NCBI RefSeq assembly: GCF_030406605.1
Contig: NZ_CP129104.1
Coordinates: forward strand, 1,438,072 to 1,502,071
Direction of reading: 5' to 3'
DNA length: 64,000 nt
From: Curtobacterium sp. 458
GTDB lineage: Bacteria > Actinomycetota > Actinomycetes > Actinomycetales > Microbacteriaceae
Shown here: in pieces, positions 41,474 to 50,313 of the stretch
How positions within the stretch are numbered: position 1 is the first letter of the stretch
Layout: each line of letters opens with the position of its first letter
Notes under the pieces: generated by a model
Databases searched by the model: none
What the model saw: only the letters and a program-made list of their open reading frames with translations
Told to the model about the DNA's origin: nothing
Translations under genes and position numbers: made by a program

Positions 41474-42586
41474 ATGGCAGGTATCGGCTCCTGGGGCGGC
41501 GGCATCGTGCTGCTCCTGGCAGCCGTCCTCTGGATCGTCTACCTCGTGCCCTCGTGGGCAGCGCGGCGCCAGTACCTCGCGACCGAGCGCAACGCGATCC
41601 GACTCCAGCAGACGCTCCGCATCCTCGCGCAGACCGCCGAGCTCCCCGACGAGGTCCGCGTCGAGATGAACGCGAAGTCCCTCGCCGAGGCGCAGCGCGT
41701 CGCCCGCTCTGAGGAGGCGAAGCGCACCGCCATCGTCCGGGCGCACGAGGCCGCCCGTCAGCGGGAGATCACCCGCCGTCTCGCGGAACAGGCGCCCGTG
41801 CTCGAACGCGCCTCGAACGTGCCGGCCCTGACGGCGATGCGGATGCGTCGCTCCCGGCTCGGCGCGACGCTCTTCGGCACGATCGGACTCGTCGTCGCCG
41901 TCGTGGTCCTCGTCGCCGCACCCGCACTCTGGCTGATCGCCGTCGCCGGGCTCGTGGCCGCCGGTGGGGCCGTCGCGGTCCTCGCGCAGCTGCACCAGGT
42001 CGCCCAGGCGCGGAAGGCGCGTGCCGCAGCCGCCGCGACGGACGCGACCCGTGCCTCCCGGCCGACCACCGCGTGGACGGACCCGGCGCCGCCGCTGCCG
42101 ACGGAGGCGCCCGCCGAACCCGTGCGCGACCGGAGCTGGACCCCGAACCACGTGCCGAAGCCGCTCTACGTTGAGCGTCCCGTCGCGCCGAAGGCCTCGC
42201 CGGAGTCGTCCGCCGAACTCGCTGCGCGGCTCAAGGAGCGCGTCGCCGAGGCGAAGGCCGAGGCCGATGCCGAGGCCGCGGCGATCCGGGCCGGTGCCAC
42301 CGACCCGTCGCTCGCGACGGTCTCGCGCATGCGGCCCGACGTCGAGGAGGCGGCCGCGTCGCTGTCCTCGCACGACCAGGGCCGGCTCGCCGAGCGACTC
42401 GGACTCCGTGCTCCCGCGTCCGCGTCTGCTGTCTCGTCCTCGTCCTCGGCGTCGGCCGAGCCCGCCGTCGAGACGCCCGTCGAGCCCGCGCCGCCGAGCC
42501 GGTGGGCCGGCATGGGCGTCATCGACGAGGACGTCTACCAGCAGGCCGACCTCGACGCCATCATGCGTCGACGCCGCGCGGTCTGA
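41474..42586 (+). CDS. membrane protein with long cytoplasmic tail, unknown
   Basis: 370 aa. One N-terminal helix (about residues 8-25), then a charged helical region (about 35-110), then a pair of helices (about 132-175), and a disordered Pro/Ala/Ser tail. It resembles the 'large exoprotein'-annotated proteins of Microbacteriaceae but I know no function. A palindrome arm (42049-42060) lies in frame in the tail (TRASRPTTAW). TACCGT lies 6 nt before the ATG (leaderless). Ends 78 nt before tRNA-Ala. Confidence 0.75.
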   Translation: MAGIGSWGGGIVLLLAAVLWIVYLVPSWAARRQYLATERNAIRLQQTLRILAQTAELPDEVRVEMNAKSLAEAQRVARSEEAKRTAIVRAHEAARQREITRRLAEQAPVLERASNVPALTAMRMRRSRLGATLFGTIGLVVAVVVLVAAPALWLIAVAGLVAAGGAVAVLAQLHQVAQARKARAAAAATDATRASRPTTAWTDPAPPLPTEAPAEPVRDRSWTPNHVPKPLYVERPVAPKASPESSAELAARLKERVAEAKAEADAEAAAIRAGATDPSLATVSRMRPDVEEAAASLSSHDQGRLAERLGLRAPASASAVSSSSSASAEPAVETPVEPAPPSRWAGMGVIDEDVYQQADLDAIMRRRRAV

Positions 42587-42664
42587 TCCCTGCCACGGCA
42601 CGCCCGGACACGGTCGGTCGATTTCGGTTCACGCGGACCGTGGTGCTAGGGTTGACGAGTCCTT

Positions 42665-42740
42665 GGGGCTATGGCGCAGTTGGTAGCGCGTCTCGTTCGC
42701 AATGAGAAGGTCAGGGGTTCGAATCCCCTTAGCTCCACCA
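42665..42740 (+). tRNA. tRNA-Ala (anticodon CGC)
   Basis: 76 nt including CCA. Acceptor GGGGCTA/TAGCTCC, D arm GCGC/GCGC, anticodon loop TTCGCAA with CGC, T arm GGGG/CCCC with TTCGAAT. It reads GCG codons. A -10-like TAGGGT lies at 42647-42652. Confidence 0.97.
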
Positions 42741-42746
42741 GGTACA

Positions 42747-42776
42747 CGAAGGGCCACCCGATCGGGTGGCCCTTCG
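42747..42776 (+). terminator. perfect palindromic terminator of tRNA-Ala
   Basis: CGAAGGGCCACCCGATCGGG... is a perfect 30-nt palindrome starting 6 nt after the CCA end. Confidence 0.88.
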
Positions 42777-42866
42777 TCGTTGCCTGAGGTTCTCCTCGGC
42801 AGTGCTGTGTCGTCGGCCCCGGTCGCCCTAGACTCGCGGGGCGCACTGCAGCGCCGAGGGGGGAAC

Positions 42867-44747
42867 ATGCACATCAGGAACGTCGTCGTCGCGATCGGGG
42901 CGGTCGCCGCGGTCATCGCCGGGAGCGTCATGGCCGGACCGGCTCCGACCGCGTCCGCCGCCGCACCGGTCGACGGACGGTTCACCCCGGTGACCTCCGC
43001 TCGCGCATGGTCCGGCAAGGTCGGGACCTCGCCGACCAGCGTCACGCTCGGCGGTCGGAACGGCATCCCGTCCTCCGCGACCGCGGTGGTCCTCACCGCG
43101 ACCGTCAGCGGACCGACCGCGTCCGGGTACGTGAGCGTCGCGCCCGGCGGCAGCGGAGCGAGCCCGTCGATCCAGAACTTCGGCCCGAAGCAATCGATCT
43201 CCGGTACCACCACCGTCGGACTCGTCGGCGGGAAGGCCCAGGTGAAGGTGTCGTCCGGCACCGCGACCGTCGCCCTCGACGTCGCGGGCTGGTACGGCTC
43301 GAGCAGCGGCGGGTCGACCTACACCCCGCTCGCGCCGACGAACGTCCTCACGGGCACCGTCGGCACCGGGGCGACCCGGATCGTCGTGGCCGGGAAGGCA
43401 GGTGTGCCGTCGAACGCCACGGCCGTCGTGCTCCAGGCGGACGTCTCGCGCCCGGCCGCCGCGGGCACGCTCCGCCTCACGCCCGCGGGCAGCGCCGCCG
43501 GCATCGCGTCGGTGACCTACCAGAAGGGCGTCACGGTCGCGAACACCGTCACGGTGCGGCTCTCCGGCGGTGCGGTGCAGGCGCGGGTGTCGTCGGGGAG
43601 CGCGCGTGCCCTCGCAGACGTCGTCGGGTACTACTCGCCGTCGACCTCGGGGGCGGTGTTCGTCCCCTCGGCCCCGGTCCGCGCCGCCACCGTCGCGGCG
43701 GGGACGACCGCGAAGAACGTCACCGTCGCCGGGACGGCCGGCGTCCCGCGGAACGCCGTCGCAGCGGTCATCAACGCGAAGGTCGGCAAGGGCAGCGTCG
43801 GCGGGTCACTGCGCGTCGTCGGTGCCGGGCTCGCCTCGAGTGTGCCGACGCAGGTGTACGCGAAGGGGCAGACCATCGGCAACGCGCTCATCGCGCCGCT
43901 GGCGTCCGGCGGGAAGGTGTCGGCGAAGGTGTCGGCGGGGACGGCGACCGCCTACGTGGACGTCGTCGGGTACTTCATCGACGGGAGCACGGGATCGGGG
44001 ACCGGTGTCGACGTGTCGTACCCGCAGTGCGGGAAGACCATCCCCACGGATCAGTCGTTCGCGATCGTCGGCGTCAACGCGAGCCTGGCCAACACGACCA
44101 ACCCCTGCCTGCAGCAGCAACTCGCGTGGGCGGCCGGTTCGAAGGGGGGAACGGCGCAGCCGAAGACGCAGCTCTACTCGCTCTTCACGAACCCGGGTGC
44201 GACGCTCGCATCGAAGTGGCCGATGTCGAACACGCTCGACGACGGCAAGGTCGTCCCGACACCGAAGTCGTACGGGGTGTGCCGGGCACAGGCCAGCGGT
44301 GTCCCGCAGTCGAAGTACGTGACGACGACCGCGTGCTCCTACGTGTACGGGTTCGCTCGGGCGTACGAGGCATCGACCAAGCGGGGCGTCTCGAACGCGG
44401 CGCAGTTCCGGTGGTGGCTCGACGTCGAGACCGGGCTGTCCCACACGAGGACGACGACGTACAACCTGGCCGCCCTCGAGGGCATGATCGCCGCACTCCG
44501 TGATGCGCGCGTGACGAACGTCGGCATCTACTCCACCGCCAGCCACTTCGGGGAGATCATGGGTTCGGTCCCGTCGACGAGCTCCGCACGCGGTCTCCCG
44601 AGCTGGCTCGCCATCGGGCCTGCACGGCTCGACCAGGCGCAGTCGGCGTGTTCGAGCGCCGGCTTCGCCGGCGGGACGGTCGCGATGACCCAGTACGTCA
44701 CCGCGTTCGGGGCGTCGCAGATCGACCGCGACTGGTCGTGTCGCTGA
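42867..44747 (+). CDS. secreted protein: three beta-repeats plus GH25-like domain
   Basis: 626 aa. Signal peptide (1-32, ASAAAPVDG). Three tandem repeats of about 110-120 residues follow (about 35-150, 150-270, 270-375), each with a GxxGVPxxATAVVL-type core and ending VDVVGYF/ADVVGYY/LDVAGWY; they resemble the wall-associated repeats on actinobacterial amidases. The C-terminal 240 residues start VDVSYPQCG and contain FRWWLDVET and GIYSTASHFGEI, a layout like GH25 (lysozyme-type) TIM barrels. Activity is not proven. ATG has GAGGGGGGAAC upstream and TAGACT lies about 35 nt further up. Confidence 0.82.
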   Translation: MHIRNVVVAIGAVAAVIAGSVMAGPAPTASAAAPVDGRFTPVTSARAWSGKVGTSPTSVTLGGRNGIPSSATAVVLTATVSGPTASGYVSVAPGGSGASPSIQNFGPKQSISGTTTVGLVGGKAQVKVSSGTATVALDVAGWYGSSSGGSTYTPLAPTNVLTGTVGTGATRIVVAGKAGVPSNATAVVLQADVSRPAAAGTLRLTPAGSAAGIASVTYQKGVTVANTVTVRLSGGAVQARVSSGSARALADVVGYYSPSTSGAVFVPSAPVRAATVAAGTTAKNVTVAGTAGVPRNAVAAVINAKVGKGSVGGSLRVVGAGLASSVPTQVYAKGQTIGNALIAPLASGGKVSAKVSAGTATAYVDVVGYFIDGSTGSGTGVDVSYPQCGKTIPTDQSFAIVGVNASLANTTNPCLQQQLAWAAGSKGGTAQPKTQLYSLFTNPGATLASKWPMSNTLDDGKVVPTPKSYGVCRAQASGVPQSKYVTTTACSYVYGFARAYEASTKRGVSNAAQFRWWLDVETGLSHTRTTTYNLAALEGMIAALRDARVTNVGIYSTASHFGEIMGSVPSTSSARGLPSWLAIGPARLDQAQSACSSAGFAGGTVAMTQYVTAFGASQIDRDWSCR

Positions 44748-44753
44748 CGCACT

Positions 44754-44801
44754 GACGGACGCCGGGCACGGTGCGGACCCGCGCCGTGCCTCCCGTCCGT
44801 C
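44754..44801. terminator. palindromic repeat element (copy 6, partly decayed)
   Basis: Outer stem GACGGAC/GTCCGTC is perfect. The right arm is canonical (CCGTGCCTCCCGTCCGTC) while the left reads GCCGGGCACGG with three changes from GGGAGGCACGG. It lies between convergent stops at 44747 and 44811. Confidence 0.7.
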
Positions 44802-44810
44802 GCCCCGACG

Positions 44811-45194
44811 TCAGCCGGGGACGCTCGCCGTGAGGACGCCCGCCTGCGCGAACACGGCGTGGATCGCGTTCGCGGCCTCCTCGAACGCCCGGTTGCCGCG
44901 CGCCATCCCGATCGCGCCGCCCTTCACCATCGACCGGCCGGAGCCGCGGAGCCGCCGGACGACGGTCCGGCCGTCCTGCGTCACCATGACCTGTACGTCG
45001 AGGCGGGTGTGGAACGTGCGGTCGTTCGCCAGGGAGCCGACGAGGAGCGTGAGTCCGAGGCTGCCGCGGGTGGCGCGGAGACCACCCTGGTCGGCGTCGT
45101 CGACCGTGTAGCCCTCGTGGACGAGGGCGTCGCGTGCGCGGGCACGTGCGGTCACCGGGTCGGCGGCGACGAAGAAGTCGTGGCTCTCAGGCAT
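44811..45194 (-). CDS. hypothetical protein, 127 aa
   Basis: An alpha/beta protein with ATRGSLGLTLLVGSLANDR and HTRLDVQVMVTQDGR strands and a Gly-rich stretch (SMVKGGAIGMARGNRA). It looks like a complete small domain without signal peptide. No family recognised. Divergent from the secreted amidase, with a 109-nt gap. Confidence 0.65.
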   Translation of the reverse strand: MPESHDFFVAADPVTARARARDALVHEGYTVDDADQGGLRATRGSLGLTLLVGSLANDRTFHTRLDVQVMVTQDGRTVVRRLRGSGRSMVKGGAIGMARGNRAFEEAANAIHAVFAQAGVLTASVPG

Positions 45195-45303
45195 GCGGAG
45201 GGGTCCTCTCGTTCGGTGGCTGCGGGTCGATCATGCCGGTTCGCCGCCGGTCGCGCGCGGCACCGGGCCGTCCGTCGGGGTCGTCGCCTACCCTGGTGAG
45301 GTC

Positions 45304-46350
45304 ATGACTGCCTCCTACACGCGCCGCACCCTGTTCTCGCTCGCCGGTGTCGCCGGTGTCGGTCTCGCGGTCGCCGCGTGCTCGTCGGACGGCGGGGGGA
45401 AGGCCTCGGCGACGAAGCAGCCGGGCGCGACCGGGTCGGCGCCGACGACCGGCTCGTCGACCGCGAAGCCGGTCGCCTCGAAGCTCGAGCCCGCGCAGGT
45501 CCCGCTCGCGGGCGGGGTGACCGTCACCGTCCACGGGACCGGGCTCGACGTCGTCAAGGGCGTGACGGTCGGCGGTATCGCTGCTCGCGACGTCCGGGCC
45601 ACCGCGGGGAAGGTCACCTTCACGGTCCCGCACCAGGCGATGTACACCGCCGGCGATGCCGACGTCGCGCTCTTCACCGAGACCGTCGAGCCGTCGCCCT
45701 CGGCGAACCAGTCCTCCGACGGCAACGGCAGCAGCGCGAACGACGGCCAGTCCGGTGCGACGCAGGACTCCGCGACCGCCGCGCCGACGCCGACCGCGGC
45801 CCCGACGCCGGACGCCGCCGATGCCGTCGCGACGACGTCGCTGGCGTACGCAGCACTCACCGCGACGGACCGACAGCTCGCCTACGCGATGCGGTACTGG
45901 AAGGACTACAACCTCGCCGAGTACGGGACGATGAACCCGATCGGCGGGGACTGCGCGAACTACGTCAGTCAGACCCTGATCGCCCGCGGGTGGGAGCAGC
46001 GCGACGACTGGTACAACCGCGACGCCGGCGCCGCGCACTCGCCCACGTGGACGTACTGCCCGGCGATGGACCCGTGGCTCAGCGAGCACGCGGCCGAGTT
46101 CGGCCTGACGAAGCGGTCGATCGACGAGCGGGACAAGGTGAAGGTCGGCGACATCGTGTTCTTCGACTGGAACGACAACGACTCGCCCGACCACACCACG
46201 ATCGTGTCCGAGGTCTTCACCGAGCCGGACGGCACCGTGCGCATCAAGTCCGCGAGCCACAACCAGGACGGCCCCTACCGCGACCTCGACGAGATGATCA
46301 CGGTGCAGCACCCCGGCGGCAAGGCCTGGTTCCACACGTTCGACGCGTAG
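45304..46350 (+). CDS. secreted amidase-domain lipoprotein (Amidase_6) with IPT/TIG domain
   Basis: 348 aa. The start (TASYTRRTLFSLAG...VAAC) has a twin-arginine plus a lipobox, so it is probably a Tat-exported lipoprotein. An IPT/TIG-like domain (about residues 55-135, GGVTVTVHGTGLDVVKGVTV) is followed by an Asn/Ser/Thr-rich linker and the amidase domain (about 185-348): Cys in GGDCANYVSQTLIARGW, His in SPDHTTIVSEV. It likely cleaves wall peptides. GTGAGGTC precedes the ATG; TACCCT lies 9 nt up, so either a ribosome site or leaderless start is possible. Confidence 0.87.
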   Translation: MTASYTRRTLFSLAGVAGVGLAVAACSSDGGGKASATKQPGATGSAPTTGSSTAKPVASKLEPAQVPLAGGVTVTVHGTGLDVVKGVTVGGIAARDVRATAGKVTFTVPHQAMYTAGDADVALFTETVEPSPSANQSSDGNGSSANDGQSGATQDSATAAPTPTAAPTPDAADAVATTSLAYAALTATDRQLAYAMRYWKDYNLAEYGTMNPIGGDCANYVSQTLIARGWEQRDDWYNRDAGAAHSPTWTYCPAMDPWLSEHAAEFGLTKRSIDERDKVKVGDIVFFDWNDNDSPDHTTIVSEVFTEPDGTVRIKSASHNQDGPYRDLDEMITVQHPGGKAWFHTFDA

Positions 46351-46394
46351 CCGCGGGCACGGTGGCGCAGGCGCGGTGGCGCGGCCGCGGTGGC

Positions 46395-46473
46395 GCGTTC
46401 TGCGATCGCACAACCAAAGGCGGTTCGCGCCGCGGACGCCCGTGGTTCGGCATGACTTCGGTTGTGCGAACGC
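46395..46473. terminator. imperfect hairpin, second family (CGCACAACC type)
   Basis: TCGCACAACC (46406-46415) pairs with GGTTGTGCGA (46460-46469). The right part GACTTCGGTTGTGCG is identical to the element at 24426. The inner arms have diverged. It lies between convergent ends (46350 and 46535), flanked by GGTGGCGC repeats before and a (CACCGC)n run after. Confidence 0.6.
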
Positions 46474-46534
46474 AACCGGCACCGGCACCGCCACCGCCAC
46501 CGCCACCGGCGCCGGCGCTACGCGCCGCCCGCGC

Positions 46535-47740
46535 CTACGGGTACCCGAGGAACCACAGGAGCACGACCGCCACGGGCTGCAGGCACATGCCGACCACGAG
46601 CCACGCCACAGCACGGCGCCGTGTCCCGACGAACACGTCCGACCCGAGCAACGGCGCCGTCGGCATGAGCAGCCGGGGCAGTGATTGCTGCGGCAGGAAC
46701 ACCGCGACGAGGTAGAGCACGTACGCGGCCGTGAACGACCACACGTCGGTGCCCACGGCCCGGACGTCCCGACGGCACCAGAACCACACGGCAGCGGCCA
46801 GCACGACGAGCACGAGGACGATGCCCGCCGGCCCGAGCCACGTGCCCGCCATCGTGAACCACGGTGTGAGCGGCGCGAAGTGCTGCCGCCCGACGAACCC
46901 GACCCACCACGACAGCTCGGTGTCGAGGTACGCGTCCGGTCGGCCGGTCACGGCGGAGGCGATCACCGGCCACGCGAGCCCCGCGGTCGCGACGAGCAGT
47001 CCCGACACGACCACCACGACGCGCTCCCGCCACCGGAACCCCCGCCCGTCCTGCACCCACCGCACGACGAGGTGCACCGCGAGCGCCACGGCGAGGGCGA
47101 GCACGCCCGGCTTCGTGAACGCGGCGACGATCCCGAGGGGCGCGATCCACCAGTACCGTCGGCGCACGAGCGCGAGCAGCGCGGCGAACAACAGCAGGAG
47201 GAACAGACTCTCCGCGTAGGCCACCTGGAGCAGGAACCCGGTCGGACCGAAGGCGAAGAGGGCGGTCGCCCACCGCGCGGCCCGGTCGCCGCGGACCGCC
47301 CGCACCACGCGGTACAGCATCATGCAGGCACCGGCGCCGGCGAGGGTCGCCACGAGCACACCCACGACCCAGAACGACCCGCCGACGACGGGCGCCACCG
47401 TGCGGGCGAGCCACGGGAACACCGGCAGGAACGCCCACGCGTTCGGCAGCACGTGCCCGGCGTCGTCCACCGGGATCGCCGTCGGGTACCCCCGCTCGGC
47501 GATGATCCGGTAGAAGGACGCGTCCCACGACCCGGAGAACGTGAAGAACGACGGGTCGCGTCGGTACGACGCGAACGGCCACCCGGCCGCGGTCGCGACC
47601 CAGTAGAGCGAGCCGAGCAGCAGCGTGCTGAACGCCCGTGAAGCCAGCCACAGGACCAGTGGAGCGGACCACCCGCTGTGGCGCGCCTCCAGGACGGAAC
47701 CCAGCCGGGAGGCACGGGTCGTCTCCGCCACGTCGGTCAC
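46535..47740 (-). CDS. PIG-V-like mannosyltransferase
   Basis: 401-aa multi-pass protein (about 10 helices) of the GT-C type. The first luminal loop carries SWDASFYRIIAERGYP (W-D catalytic-type motif), and QVAYAESLFLLLLFA is the conserved PIG-V segment. Bacterial members use polyprenyl-phosphate mannose for lipids or proteins. GTG start with GAGGAT upstream. The N-terminal region (TTRASRLGS) contains an arm of the palindrome family (47706-47717). Confidence 0.85.
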   Translation of the reverse strand: MTDVAETTRASRLGSVLEARHSGWSAPLVLWLASRAFSTLLLGSLYWVATAAGWPFASYRRDPSFFTFSGSWDASFYRIIAERGYPTAIPVDDAGHVLPNAWAFLPVFPWLARTVAPVVGGSFWVVGVLVATLAGAGACMMLYRVVRAVRGDRAARWATALFAFGPTGFLLQVAYAESLFLLLLFAALLALVRRRYWWIAPLGIVAAFTKPGVLALAVALAVHLVVRWVQDGRGFRWRERVVVVVSGLLVATAGLAWPVIASAVTGRPDAYLDTELSWWVGFVGRQHFAPLTPWFTMAGTWLGPAGIVLVLVVLAAAVWFWCRRDVRAVGTDVWSFTAAYVLYLVAVFLPQQSLPRLLMPTAPLLGSDVFVGTRRRAVAWLVVGMCLQPVAVVLLWFLGYP

Positions 47741-47775
47741 CGCACGATCCTCGCACGCTGCGCAGCAGCGTCGGC

Positions 47776-47811
47776 CACCAGCAGGCGGACGCGGCCGTCC
47801 GCCTGCTGGTG
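47776..47811 (-). terminator. perfect 16-bp hairpin after the GH2 gene
   Basis: CACCAGCAGGCGGACG and its perfect complement surround a CGGC loop, 5 nt past the GH2 stop. Confidence 0.88.
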
Positions 47812-47815
47812 CGCG

Positions 47816-49672
47816 TCAGCGTCCGGTGACGGCTCGGCGGATCTGCTCGATCGGGACCTTCGGCGTGCGGTCGGCGTTGAGCAGCCCGTTCGTCTCCTGC
47901 ATCGTGTCGGTGAGCTGGGTGTAGCAGGAGCCGGCGAGGAACGTGCTCGCCCGGATCGCGTCGTACAGGCCGGTGATGCGCGTGATCCAGTCGTCCCCGT
48001 CGGACGCCGAGGTGTACCCCCAGCCGTCCTCGCGCTGGACGCCGGGCTGGTAGTTCACGCCACCGAACTCGGTGAGCATCACGGGCTGCCCCTCGTCGAC
48101 CGCACCGCCGACGAGGATCTGCCGGTCGGCCGGACCCATGCCGCGCAGCAGGGCCGTGCGGGCCGCGTCGTCCGCGTACGTGCGGGCCAGTACGGCGCCG
48201 TCGCCCTCGTAGTCGTGGACCGAGAGGATGTCCGACGCCGGGTGCTCCCAGCCGTCGTTCGAGATCACCGGGCGGGTGGGGTCGAGCGCCCGGGCGACGT
48301 CCGCGAGCGCACGCGCGTACGCCTGCTGAGCCGGGTCGTCCGCGATGTGCTGCACGCCCCAGCTCTCGTTCGCGGGGACCCAGGTCACGATCGACGGGTG
48401 CGAGGCGTCGCGCTCGACGGCGTCCATCCACTCCCGCATCAACCGCTGCACCGCCGTGGGGGAGAACGCGTAGGCGCCGGGCAGCTCGCCCCAGACGAGC
48501 AGTCCGAGCTTGTCGGCCCACCAGAGGAAGCGCGGGTCCTCGACCTTCTGGTGGTTCCGCGCGGCGTTGAAGCCCAGCTCCTTGATGAGCTCGACCTCGC
48601 GCCGGAGGGCCTCGCGGGACGGGGCGGCGAGGTGCGAGTCCGGCCAGTAGCCCTGGTTCAGGACGCTGCGGACGTCGTACGAGTGCCCGTTGAGCAGGAA
48701 GGCGCCCTGGCCGATGGAGGTGGTGCGGACACCGAAGTAGCTCGCGACCGCGTCGGTCGCCGTGCCGCCTGCGTCGAGCAGGGTGACGGTCGCGTCGACG
48801 AGCCGTGGCGTCTCGGGCGTCCAGACGAGCTCGTCCTCGGCCTGGCCGTTCGTCTGCCGGGGGAGCGGCACGACGACGTCGAACTCGGTGTCGATCGCGC
48901 TCGACCAGGCGACGTCGCCCAACGCGGACTCGACGGTCGCGAGGTGCTCGTCGGCCCACCACGCCTCGACGCGGAGGCGCTCGCCGCCGGGACGGGTGCC
49001 GGCGAGCCGGACGGAGAGTCGGACCGTGGCGTGGTCGACGTTCGTCCAGCGCAGCGCCGCGATCGACACGGTCGGCACGGCCTCGAGCCACACGGTCTGC
49101 CAGATGCCGGTGGTCCGGCGGTACCAGATCGCGTGCGGCTCCTCGTGCCAGTCCTGCTTGCCACGGGGCTGCGTCAGGTCGAGCGGGTCGTCCTCGGCAC
49201 GGACGACGAGGGTGTGCACGGCGTCGGGGTCCGCCGTCAGCACGTCGGTGACGTCGAACGCGAAGGGCGTGTGACCGCCCTCGTGCTCGCCGGCGAACTG
49301 CCCGTCGACCCAGACGCGCGCACGGTGGTCGACGGCTCCGAAGTGCAGGACCAGACGGGGCTGCGCGGACGAGTACCCGGCGGCGGCGAGGTCGGCTGCG
49401 GTGAGCTGCCGGGAGTACCAGACCACGGGGTGGAAGCCCGGTTCGTCGATCCCGGACGCGACCGACTCCGGCGGGAACGGCACAGTGATGTCCCGGGCGT
49501 CCGGGAAGCCCGAACGCCAGGCGGCGTCGTCCCCGTCGTTGCGGAACGACCACGTGCCGTCGAGGTCGGCCCAGGCGGGGCGGAGGAGCTGCGGCCGCGG
49601 GTACGTCCCGTCCTGCTCGGTCGCGACGGGGAGGGCAGTGGGGGCGGCGTCGTTGCCGGCGAGCGTGCTCAT
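47816..49672 (-). CDS. glycoside hydrolase family 2 (beta-galactosidase/glucuronidase-like)
   Basis: 618-aa retaining glycosidase with the GH2 layout: sugar-binding jelly roll (about 30-210, VVWYSRQL, WVDGQFAGEHEGGHTPF), Ig-like domain (about 215-310) and TIM barrel. Acid/base Glu is in VTWVPANESWG and the nucleophile Glu in VMLTEFGGVNY. No signal peptide, so it acts inside the cell on an imported oligosaccharide. ATG at 49672 chosen; the longer frame to 49720 would cross a likely operator. Natural sugar unknown. Confidence 0.92.
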   Translation of the reverse strand: MSTLAGNDAAPTALPVATEQDGTYPRPQLLRPAWADLDGTWSFRNDGDDAAWRSGFPDARDITVPFPPESVASGIDEPGFHPVVWYSRQLTAADLAAAGYSSAQPRLVLHFGAVDHRARVWVDGQFAGEHEGGHTPFAFDVTDVLTADPDAVHTLVVRAEDDPLDLTQPRGKQDWHEEPHAIWYRRTTGIWQTVWLEAVPTVSIAALRWTNVDHATVRLSVRLAGTRPGGERLRVEAWWADEHLATVESALGDVAWSSAIDTEFDVVVPLPRQTNGQAEDELVWTPETPRLVDATVTLLDAGGTATDAVASYFGVRTTSIGQGAFLLNGHSYDVRSVLNQGYWPDSHLAAPSREALRREVELIKELGFNAARNHQKVEDPRFLWWADKLGLLVWGELPGAYAFSPTAVQRLMREWMDAVERDASHPSIVTWVPANESWGVQHIADDPAQQAYARALADVARALDPTRPVISNDGWEHPASDILSVHDYEGDGAVLARTYADDAARTALLRGMGPADRQILVGGAVDEGQPVMLTEFGGVNYQPGVQREDGWGYTSASDGDDWITRITGLYDAIRASTFLAGSCYTQLTDTMQETNGLLNADRTPKVPIEQIRRAVTGR

Positions 49673-49694
49673 GCGTCCATGCTGGACCCGTTCG

Positions 49695-49706
49695 TACATC
49701 GTTGTA
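49695..49706. promoter_or_regulatory. LacI-type operator before the GH2 gene
   Basis: TACATCGTTGTA, a near-perfect 12-bp palindrome (TTTACAACGATGTACG on the coding strand), lies 22 nt before the ATG. It matches the general form of LacI-family operators seen before actinobacterial sugar genes. No lacI gene is in the window. Confidence 0.5.
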
Positions 49707-49742
49707 AAGAGGTGTGGCAACGGACGGGCCCCATGTCGCTCG

Positions 49743-50198
49743 TCACGCGATCGCGGCGTCCCGTGTCAGCACCATGACGTCCATCCGGCCCTGCTGGACG
49801 ACCTCGCCGTGCTGGTTGCGGAGCGACACCGCGCGCTCGACGACGCCCGTCGTCCCCGAACTCGTCAGCCGCGTCGAGAGGATCTCCACCGTGCACGTCA
49901 CGGTGTCGCCGATGAACACCGGAGCGGTGAACCGCCACTGGTCGATGCCGAGCAGCGCCACGGCCGAACCCTCGAAGACCCCAGTCCGCGCGATGAGGCC
50001 GAGGCAGAGCGACGTCCCGAGCAGTCCGTGCACGACGCGCTGGCCGTAGCGGGTGCGTGCCGCGAACTCGACGTCGGTGTGCACCTGGTTGTTGTCGTTC
50101 GTCCACGAGGCGAACGACACGACGTCGGCCTCCGTGATCGTCCGACCCGGGGTGGTGAAGGTCTGTCCGGCGGCGAGGTCCTCGAGGTAGTGCGGCAC
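49743..50198 (-). CDS. MaoC family dehydratase
   Basis: 151-aa hot-dog fold protein. The R-hydratase-like motif DVVSFASWTNDNNQVHTD carries the Asp/His active-site pair, followed by VVHGLLGTSLCLGLI. Members hydrate enoyl-CoA or act in related acyl chemistry. GTG start at 50198. It lies 70 nt upstream of the GH2 gene on the same strand, with the operator between them, so they are probably separate units. Confidence 0.9.
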   Translation of the reverse strand: MPHYLEDLAAGQTFTTPGRTITEADVVSFASWTNDNNQVHTDVEFAARTRYGQRVVHGLLGTSLCLGLIARTGVFEGSAVALLGIDQWRFTAPVFIGDTVTCTVEILSTRLTSSGTTGVVERAVSLRNQHGEVVQQGRMDVMVLTRDAAIA

Positions 50199-50210
50199 CC
50201 AGTCATCCTC

Positions 50211-50264
50211 GCACCGCGAGCACCGCGAGCACCGCGAGCACCGCGAGCACCGCGAGCACCGCGA
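50211..50264. repeat. six perfect 9-bp tandem repeats in a divergent promoter
   Basis: Unit GCACCGCGA, six exact copies plus a partial one (to about 50273). It fills the gap between the MaoC start (50198) and the -10-like TAGCCT (50301) of the maltokinase-like gene. Copy number could change by slippage and alter promoter spacing. Confidence 0.9.
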
Positions 50265-50313
50265 GCACCCGCGTCCCCCACCTCCTCAGCGCCGAGCGCG
50301 TAGCCTCCGCGGC

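Noticed and set aside
50211-50273. 9-bp repeats as replication-origin iterons
   Set aside because: No DnaA boxes, AT-rich unwinding region or dnaA/parAB genes nearby.
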